A stretch of 5,069 bases of DNA from contig USFH01000152.1 of assembly GCA_900553925.1 (NCBI GenBank), positions 1 to 5,069 of the forward strand, in the 5' to 3' direction. This document shows positions 1 through 5,069 of the stretch, piece by piece. This stretch comes from an uncultured Clostridium sp. GTDB taxonomy: Bacteria; Bacillota; Clostridia; Lachnospirales; Lachnospiraceae. The translations under genes and the position numbers were made by a program. How positions within the stretch are numbered: position 1 is the first letter of the stretch; every line of letters starts with the position of its first letter. The notes beneath the pieces are model-generated. The model searched no databases. It was not told the DNA's origin and saw only the letters and a program-made list of their open reading frames with translations.

Positions 1-3000
1 CCAAATGAGCGTGTGCCGGAGCTTTCCGACGAGGAGCGAAGCCGTCTGCAGAAAGCATTTGGTTATACCTATGAGGAGTTTAAGACTGCGATTCTTCCGA
101 TGGCGCAAAATGGAGCCGAGGCAATTGCAGCAATGGGGGATGACACACCACTTGCCGTGCTCTCTCATCAGAAATTGCCATTGTTTAATTATTTCCATCA
201 GCTGTTTGCACAGGTAACAAATCCGCCAATTGATGCGATTCGTGAGGAGATTGTTACCTCAACGACTGTGTACCTTGGACGTGATGGTAATATTCTCGAA
301 GAAAAGCCGGAGAACTGCCGGGTGCTTCGCATCAACAATCCGATTCTGACGAATACAGATATGTTGAAGATCAAGAACCTGAACACAGAGAACTTGAAGG
401 CCGCCGTTGTGCCAATTACGTATTATAAGAATACATCCCTGGAGAAGGCAATCGACCGAATCTTTGTTGAGGCAGATAAATTCTTCCGGGATGGTGCAAA
501 TATCCTGATTTTATCGGATCGTGGCGTCGATGAGAACCACGTAGCGATTCCGTCTCTACTTGCGGTATCTGCAATGCAGCAGCATCTGGTCCGGACGAAG
601 AAGCGTACTTCTGTTGCATTGGTTATCGAGAGTGCAGAGCCACGTGAGGTACATCATTTTGCAACTTTGCTTGGCTATGGTGCTTGTGCAATCAACCCAT
701 ATCTGGCAATTGATACGATCAAGGACATGGTTGATACGCATTTCCTGAACAAGGATTTCTATGCAGCAGTCAATGATTACAACAGCGCAATTTTGCATGG
801 TATCGTAAAGATTGCATCGAAAATGGGTATTTCTACGGTGCAGTCCTACCAGGGTTCACAGATTTTCGAGGCAGTCGGACTGTCCGAGGAATTTGTGAAG
901 AAATATTTCACGAATACAGTAAGCCGTGTTGGTGGTATCGGAATCAAAGATATCCAGCGTCATGTAGAGGAGCTGCATAATTCTGCATTTGATCCGCTTG
1001 GATTGTATACAAACTTAAGTCTGGAGAGTATCGGAAGTCATAAGATGCGGAGCGGAAAAGAGGAGCATCTGTACAATCCGAATACGATTCATCTTCTGCA
1101 GCAGGCAACCTGGACAGACAACTATGACCTGTTCAAGCAGTATTCTGCAGCGATTGACGATGAAGAAAAAGCATTCCATCTGCGTGGACTGATGGAGTTT
1201 AATTATCCGGAAAATGGTGGAATCCCGATTGATCAGGTAGAGCCGGTTGATTCTATCGTAAAGAGATTTAAGACCGGCGCCATGTCTTATGGTTCCATCT
1301 CACAGGAAGCACATGAGTGTATGGCGATCGCTATGAACCGCCTCGGCGGTAAGTCAAATTCCGGTGAGGGTGGCGAGAGCTTAGAGCGTATGCGTGGAAG
1401 CAAAGATGGCGTGAACCGTTGTTCCGCCATCAAGCAGGTTGCTTCCGGACGCTTCGGAGTTACTTCCGAATATCTGACAAGTGCAAAAGAGATTCAGATC
1501 AAGATGGCACAGGGCGCAAAGCCGGGTGAAGGTGGACATCTGCCGGGCGGAAAGGTATATCCTTGGATTGCCAAGACCAGACATTCAACACCTGGTGTAG
1601 GTCTGATCTCGCCACCGCCACATCACGATATCTATTCGATCGAGGATCTGGCACAGTTGATCTATGATTGCAAAAATGCAAATACAGATGCACGTATCTC
1701 GGTAAAGCTTGTATCGGAAGCTGGTGTCGGCACGATCGCAGCCGGTGTTGCAAAAGCAGGCGCACAGGTTATCCTGATCTCTGGTTATGATGGTGGTACG
1801 GGCGCTGCTCCGGCAAATTCCATCCATCATGCAGGACTTCCTTGGGAGCTTGGTCTGGCTGAGACACACCAGACGCTGATTATGAATGACCTTCGTAACA
1901 AGGTAATTCTAGAGACCGATGGTAAGCTGATGACCGGCCGTGATATTGCAATCGCGGCAATCCTCGGCGCGGAGGAGTTCGGATTTGCAACAGCACCGCT
2001 TGTAACAATGGGCTGTGTCATGATGCGTGTATGTAATCTGGATACCTGTCCGGTCGGCGTGGCTACACAGAACCCGGAGCTTCGCAAGCGGTTCAAGGGT
2101 AAGCCGGAATATGTCATGAATTTCATGCGGTTTGCAGCACAGGAGCTTCGTGAATATATGGCAAAGCTTGGCGTGCGTACGGTGGATGAGCTGGTAGGAA
2201 GAACAGACCTGATCAAGGCCGGCAAGATGGCTGAGGAATATAATGTTGATCTGTCCCGTATCATAGACAATCCGTTTGCGAATGATGCACAGAGCAAGAT
2301 CAGTTATGCAAATAAGAATCCTTATAACTTCGAGCTTGAGAAGACGGTCGATGAGACGGTTCTTATGAAGAAACTTGGGCCGGCACTCGAGAAGAAGCAG
2401 AAGAAGACGATCGAGATTGATGTATCGAATATCAATCGTTCACTCGGTACGATCTTCGGTTCTGAGATTACGAAGAAATATGGAACAACTCTGGATGAGG
2501 ATACATTTGTTGTCAAATGCCACGGCAGCGGTGGACAGAGCTTCGGTGCATTTATCCCGAAGGGACTCACGCTGGAACTGGTTGGCGACAGCAACGATTA
2601 TATCGGTAAGGGACTTTCCGGTGGTAAGATCATTGTCTACCCACAGGATGGTATCCGCTATGATGCATCCGAGAATATCATCGTCGGAAATGTTGCGCTC
2701 TATGGAGCGACTTCCGGTAAGGCATTCATCAATGGTGTGGCAGGAGAACGTTTCTGTGTCAGAAATTCCGGAGCTACTGCTGTTGTTGAGGGTGTCGGCG
2801 ATCATGGATGTGAGTATATGACGGGCGGTCGTGTTGTTATCCTTGGACCAACCGGTAAGAACTTCGCGGCTGGTATGAGCGGCGGTATCGCATATGTACT
2901 TGATATGGACAGTGACCTCTATATGAAGCTCAACAAGCAGATGGTCGAGGTTGAGTCTGTTGTTGATAAATACGATGTTATGGAATTGAAGGACATGATC

Positions 3001-3198
3001 GTGGAGCATGTGCAGTGTACGAATTCCAAGCGCGGTAAGGAAGTGCTCGAGCATTTCGAGGAGTACCTGCCGAAATTTAAGAAGATTATCCCACATGATT
3101 ACAAGAAGATGATGTCAACAATCGGCCAGATGGAAGTCAAGGGACTTTCCAGCGAGCAGGCGTTGATCGAAGCATTCTATGCAATCAAGAATCATTAA
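1..3198 (+). CDS. gltB: Glutamate synthase large (alpha) subunit, 5'-truncated by the window edge
   Basis: This is the large subunit of glutamate synthase, which makes two glutamates from glutamine and 2-oxoglutarate in the cytoplasm. The frame is open from base 1 (first codons read PNERVPELSDEE) to TAA at 3196-3198, giving 1065 residues. Family members are about 1480-1520, so roughly 430 residues are missing upstream, including the N-terminal Ntn-type glutaminase domain with its catalytic Cys1. The GTG at 13 is internal and not the start. Counting from window codon 1: the central domain spans roughly 55-320 (LFNYFHQLFAQVTNPPID near its start). The FMN/2-oxoglutarate synthase barrel spans roughly 375-745, with GGKSNSGEGGE at 449-459, K569 in SVKLVSEAG, and SGYDGGTGAAP at 594-604. 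The 3Fe-4S ligands are C672, C678 and C683 (CX5CX4C, before PVGVATQ). The C-terminal GXGXG beta-helix spans about 805-1000 and includes GSGGQSFGAF at 842-851. No frameshift or missing key residue is visible. In Bacillus this gene is called gltA. Confidence 0.97.
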   Translation, partial: PNERVPELSDEERSRLQKAFGYTYEEFKTAILPMAQNGAEAIAAMGDDTPLAVLSHQKLPLFNYFHQLFAQVTNPPIDAIREEIVTSTTVYLGRDGNILEEKPENCRVLRINNPILTNTDMLKIKNLNTENLKAAVVPITYYKNTSLEKAIDRIFVEADKFFRDGANILILSDRGVDENHVAIPSLLAVSAMQQHLVRTKKRTSVALVIESAEPREVHHFATLLGYGACAINPYLAIDTIKDMVDTHFLNKDFYAAVNDYNSAILHGIVKIASKMGISTVQSYQGSQIFEAVGLSEEFVKKYFTNTVSRVGGIGIKDIQRHVEELHNSAFDPLGLYTNLSLESIGSHKMRSGKEEHLYNPNTIHLLQQATWTDNYDLFKQYSAAIDDEEKAFHLRGLMEFNYPENGGIPIDQVEPVDSIVKRFKTGAMSYGSISQEAHECMAIAMNRLGGKSNSGEGGESLERMRGSKDGVNRCSAIKQVASGRFGVTSEYLTSAKEIQIKMAQGAKPGEGGHLPGGKVYPWIAKTRHSTPGVGLISPPPHHDIYSIEDLAQLIYDCKNANTDARISVKLVSEAGVGTIAAGVAKAGAQVILISGYDGGTGAAPANSIHHAGLPWELGLAETHQTLIMNDLRNKVILETDGKLMTGRDIAIAAILGAEEFGFATAPLVTMGCVMMRVCNLDTCPVGVATQNPELRKRFKGKPEYVMNFMRFAAQELREYMAKLGVRTVDELVGRTDLIKAGKMAEEYNVDLSRIIDNPFANDAQSKISYANKNPYNFELEKTVDETVLMKKLGPALEKKQKKTIEIDVSNINRSLGTIFGSEITKKYGTTLDEDTFVVKCHGSGGQSFGAFIPKGLTLELVGDSNDYIGKGLSGGKIIVYPQDGIRYDASENIIVGNVALYGATSGKAFINGVAGERFCVRNSGATAVVEGVGDHGCEYMTGGRVVILGPTGKNFAAGMSGGIAYVLDMDSDLYMKLNKQMVEVESVVDKYDVMELKDMIVEHVQCTNSKRGKEVLEHFEEYLPKFKKIIPHDYKKMMSTIGQMEVKGLSSEQALIEAFYAIKNH

Positions 3199-3206
3199 GA
3201 GAGGAG
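3199..3206 (+). promoter_or_regulatory. Ribosome binding site of gltD
   Basis: GAGAGGAG directly follows the gltB stop codon and is a strong Shine-Dalgarno match. Two ATG codons follow. The one at 3210 is only 3 bases from the site and opens a 12-codon frame that stops at 3246. The one at 3217 is 10 bases away and opens gltD. The spacing and the family-typical MGKSTGFMEYERQ N-terminus select 3217. The 18-base gap between the genes suggests cotranscription and possibly translational coupling. Confidence 0.85.
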
Positions 3207-3216
3207 CGTATGACTT

Positions 3217-4779
3217 ATGGGAAAAAGTACAGGATTTATGGAGTATGAAAGACAGACCAGCAAGGAAGTACCGCCTCTTGAGCGTATAAAGAATTTTAAC
3301 GAGTTCCATGAGCCGCTTTCGATGGAAGAACAGCGCAAACAGGCGGCACGTTGTATGGACTGTGGTGTGCCGTTTTGCCAGTATGGCAAGATGATCGCCG
3401 GTATGGCGTCCGGTTGCCCGCTGAATAACCTCGTACCGGAGTGGAACGATAACGTGTATACAGGAAATATGGAGATGGCGTATAAGCGCCTCTCCAAGAC
3501 GAATAACTTCCCGGAATTTACAAGCCGTGTCTGTCCGGCACTCTGCGAGGCAGCATGTACCTGTAATATCAATGGGGAGCCGGTCTGCACCAAGGAAAAT
3601 GAGAGAAGTATTATCGAAAATGCGTACGAGAAGGGCTATGTGAACTGCGAGCCGCCGAAGGTACGAAGCGGGAAGCGCGTTGCCATTGTTGGTTCCGGTC
3701 CATCCGGACTTGCAGCCGCCGATCAGTTGAACCGCAGAGGTCATCAGGTAACGGTATTCGAACGTAGTGACCGTCTCGGTGGACTTCTGATGTATGGTAT
3801 TCCGAATATGAAGCTGGAGAAGCAGATCATCGACCGTAAGATCGACTGCCTGAAGAAGACAGGCATCGAGTTCGTGACCGGAACAGAAATCGCGAATGGA
3901 AAGAACAACCAGAATCCGGCAGTTGCCAAGGGCGATGAGATGGTAGCGTATCTGACAGATGCCAAGGTGAAGAACGTAAAGGCGGAGAAGCTGTTAGAGG
4001 AATACGATGCCGTTGTCCTTGCGTGTGGTGCATCGAATCCGCGTGATATCAAGGTAACCGGGCGTGATGCGAAGGGCATTTATTTCGCGGTTGACTTCTT
4101 AAAGACAACAACGAGAAGTCTGCTTAACTCAAAGTTTGCAGATGGTAAATATGTCAGTGCCAAGGGCAAGAAGGTACTTGTCATCGGTGGTGGTGACACC
4201 GGAAATGACTGTGTCGGTACATCCATCCGTCAGGGCGCGGTTGCCGTGACACAGCTTGAGATGATGCCGAAGCTTCCGGAGACACGTGCGGCAAATAATC
4301 CATGGCCGGAGTGGCCGAAAGTCCTGAAGACGGATTACGGTCAGCAGGAGGCAATCGCAAAGTTCGGACACGATCCACGTATCTACGAGACAACAGTAAA
4401 AGAGATCGTGAAGAACAAGGACGGTCAGGTCTGTGCAGCAAAATGCGTAAAGCTTGCATGGGAGAAGGATCCGGAGACCGGACGTATGAACATGAAGGAA
4501 ATTCCGGACAGTGAGTACACGATCGAGTGTGATCTGATTCTGATTGCAGCCGGATTCCTCGGCACACAGAAGTATGTGGCGGATGCGTTTGGTGTGAAGC
4601 TGAATGCACGTACGAATGTGGAGACAGCTCCGGGTGCGCACAAGACAAATGTGGACAAGGTGTACACATGCGGCGATATGCACCGTGGACAGTCGCTTGT
4701 CGTATGGGCGATCCGCGAAGGCCGTGACGCTGCGAAGGAAGTTGACACATTCCTCAATGGTTACTCAAATGATTTCTAG
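3217..4779 (+). CDS. gltD: Glutamate synthase small (beta) subunit, NAD(P)H-dependent
   Basis: This FAD and iron-sulfur flavoprotein oxidises NAD(P)H and feeds electrons to the large subunit. It is complete at 520 residues; E. coli GltD is 472. The N-terminal iron-sulfur domain (about 1-140) has a first cysteine group C46, C49, C54 and C67, and a second group C106, C110, C114 and C116, with C124 nearby. These are candidate ligands for the two 4Fe-4S clusters of the family. The FAD Rossmann motif is GSGPSG at 159-164, followed by ERSDRLGGLLMYGIP. The nucleotide-binding motif is GGGDTGND at 324-331. The C-terminal FAD contact is GDMHRGQSLVVWAI at 486-499. Two segments are longer than in proteobacterial GltD: the C54-C67 spacing, and about 25 residues at 227-253. 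GltD-like proteins also occur alone as NfnB-type or other oxidoreductase subunits, but position directly after gltB settles the role here. Whether NADH or NADPH is preferred cannot be read safely. In Bacillus this gene is called gltB. Confidence 0.97.
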   Translation: MGKSTGFMEYERQTSKEVPPLERIKNFNEFHEPLSMEEQRKQAARCMDCGVPFCQYGKMIAGMASGCPLNNLVPEWNDNVYTGNMEMAYKRLSKTNNFPEFTSRVCPALCEAACTCNINGEPVCTKENERSIIENAYEKGYVNCEPPKVRSGKRVAIVGSGPSGLAAADQLNRRGHQVTVFERSDRLGGLLMYGIPNMKLEKQIIDRKIDCLKKTGIEFVTGTEIANGKNNQNPAVAKGDEMVAYLTDAKVKNVKAEKLLEEYDAVVLACGASNPRDIKVTGRDAKGIYFAVDFLKTTTRSLLNSKFADGKYVSAKGKKVLVIGGGDTGNDCVGTSIRQGAVAVTQLEMMPKLPETRAANNPWPEWPKVLKTDYGQQEAIAKFGHDPRIYETTVKEIVKNKDGQVCAAKCVKLAWEKDPETGRMNMKEIPDSEYTIECDLILIAAGFLGTQKYVADAFGVKLNARTNVETAPGAHKTNVDKVYTCGDMHRGQSLVVWAIREGRDAAKEVDTFLNGYSNDF

Positions 4780-4781
4780 AG

Positions 4782-4797
4782 GCATGTTTGCCAACCT
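4782..4797 (+). repeat. Left terminal inverted repeat of the palindrome
   Basis: GCATGTTTGCCAACCT is the exact reverse complement of 4994-5009. It starts two bases after the gltD stop codon. Pairing is not sustained outward: 4781 against 5010 is G against A, one A-T pair follows, then 4779 against 5012 is G against G. The element edge is therefore placed here. The repeat also contains its own short palindrome (GGCA at 4781-4784 with TGCC at 4789-4792). Confidence 0.85.
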
Positions 4798-4865
4798 ATG
4801 AAAATTTAATAAGAATTGCACACAGTAATATAAAGCCATCTACAGACGCGCTTTCGCTCACTTCC

Positions 4866-4938
4866 GCACATAACAGACACTAAGCTCTGGAGAAACAATT
4901 TTTCAAATTGTCCCTCCAATCGCTAAGTGCTGATGTGC
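4866..4938 (+). repeat. Inner hairpin of the palindrome
   Basis: GCACAT at 4866-4871 pairs with ATGTGC at 4933-4938. Inward, CAG 4874-4876 pairs with 4930-4932, CACT 4878-4881 with 4926-4929, AGC 4883-4885 with 4922-4924, GGAG 4889-4892 with CTCC 4914-4917, and ACAATTT 4895-4901 with AAATTGT 4905-4911. The loop is TTC. Bases 4848-4865 on the left and 4939-4945 on the right separate it from the outer stem. The left spacer holds its own mini-hairpin, GCG (4848-4850) with CGC (4855-4857). No run of T follows, so this is not a typical rho-independent terminator. Confidence 0.7.
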
Positions 4939-4993
4939 TCCAATGGTCTGTTGATGGCTTATATTATGTGTGCAATTCATATTATTGTATCGA

Positions 4994-5009
4994 AGGTTGG
5001 CAAACATGC
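4994..5009 (-). repeat. Right terminal inverted repeat of the palindrome
   Basis: AGGTTGGCAAACATGC is the exact reverse complement of 4782-4797. It continues into a local CATGCATG palindrome (5005-5012), whose last three bases lie outside the element. No short direct repeat of the left flank (ending CTAGAG) is evident in the right flank (starting ATGCACAC). Confidence 0.85.
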
Positions 5010-5069
5010 ATGCACACATTCTCATTTATGATTGTGCGGATGCGCCAATTCCATTCAGAATGAATGCCA
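5010..5069. other. Unassigned tail to the window edge; possible start of a gene
   Basis: These 60 bases match nothing I recognise. On the plus strand a frame opens at ATG 5006, inside the right terminal repeat, and runs unbroken to the window end (MHAHILIYDCADAPIPFRMNA). It has a GAAGG at 4992-4996, nine bases upstream, as a possible ribosome site. On the minus strand another frame enters from the right edge and ends in AFILNGIGASAQS, so the end of a convergent gene is equally possible. Both are too short to judge. Weak inverted repeats (GCACA 5012-5016 with TGTGC 5033-5037; CATTC 5052-5056 with GAATG 5062-5066) may be chance. Confidence 0.2.

Larger units (their letters stand above)
4782..5009. 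repeat. 228-base imperfect palindrome with 16-base terminal inverted repeats, MITE-like
   Basis: Almost the whole stretch can be folded on itself. Outer arms 4782-4847 and 4946-5009 give 56 Watson-Crick pairs by hand: 16 perfect terminal pairs (4782-4797 with 4994-5009), then 4807-4811 with 4980-4984, 4813-4824 with 4967-4978, 4826-4833 with 4959-4966, 4835-4840 with 4953-4958, and 4842-4847 with 4946-4951. Interruptions are single mismatches, two one-base bulges (4825, 4834) and one symmetrical 9-by-9 internal region. The inner stem (4866-4938) adds 27 pairs and ends in a 3-base loop at 4902-4904. Stop codons occur in the frames I read, and no transposase is present. Size, terminal repeats and lack of coding fit a non-autonomous miniature transposable element. 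I see no convincing target-site duplication, so mobility is inferred. The alternative is a structured RNA or processing signal at the end of the gltBD transcript. Confidence 0.75.

Noticed and set aside
13..15. GTG codon that could be taken as the start of the large gene
   Set aside because: The same frame is open back to base 1, and the protein from here lacks the whole glutaminase domain, so the gene starts upstream of the window.
2440..3096. Long open frame of 218 codons on the minus strand inside gltB
   Set aside because: It lies opposite the well-conserved GXGXG domain of gltB and its translation shows no recognisable domain. It is a shadow frame, as are the other long minus-strand frames over gltB and gltD.
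3210..3248. Twelve-codon frame with ATG at 3210 overlapping the gltD start, considered as a leader peptide
   Set aside because: Its ATG is only 3 bases from the Shine-Dalgarno core, too close for efficient initiation, and the frame has no distinctive residue content.
3115..3744. Minus-strand open frame of 209 codons across the gltB-gltD junction
   Set aside because: It overlaps the iron-sulfur domain of gltD, and no protein family is visible in it.
4816..4831. TTGCAC followed by TAATAT as a promoter
   Set aside because: The spacing is only 4 bases, far from the usual 16-18, and the bases are explained by stem pairing.
4895..4911. ACAATTT-TTC-AAATTGT hairpin as the gltD rho-independent terminator
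   Set aside because: The closing stem is AT-rich and no T-tract follows it; it is the tip of the larger palindrome.
4770..5024. Target-site duplication flanking the palindrome
   Set aside because: The flanks (CTAGAG on the left, ATGCACAC on the right) share no convincing short direct repeat; ATTTCT and ATTCTC are only loosely similar.

Overview
The window holds the glutamate synthase (GOGAT) locus of what is probably an anaerobic Firmicute, most likely a Lachnospiraceae-type gut bacterium. Three things suggest this: a strong purine-rich Shine-Dalgarno site, moderate-GC coding sequence, and a small subunit with the longer cysteine spacing I associate with clostridial GltD proteins. The assignment is inferred from protein style only; no taxonomic marker is present.

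Layout. Bases 1-3198 (+) are the 3' two thirds of gltB, the large subunit. The reading frame is open from the first base, so the true start and the N-terminal glutaminase domain lie upstream of the window. After an 18-base gap with a clear ribosome binding site comes gltD, the small subunit (3217-4779, +), which is complete. The remaining 290 bases contain no recognisable gene. They are dominated by a 228-base imperfect palindrome (4782-5009) that begins two bases after the gltD stop codon, followed by 60 bases of unassigned sequence.

How the parts work together. GltD oxidises NAD(P)H on its FAD and passes electrons through iron-sulfur clusters to the 3Fe-4S centre and FMN of GltB. There, ammonia released from glutamine is added to 2-oxoglutarate and the product is reduced to glutamate. 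With glutamine synthetase this forms the GS-GOGAT route of ammonium assimilation. The two genes are almost certainly cotranscribed.

The part worth a second look is the palindrome. It has perfect 16-base terminal inverted repeats, and about 83 Watson-Crick pairs can be drawn by hand along its length up to a 3-base loop. It lacks a T-tract, so it is not a classic intrinsic terminator. It looks like a small non-autonomous MITE-like element, or a long structured RNA forming the 3' end of the gltBD transcript. I do not recognise its family.
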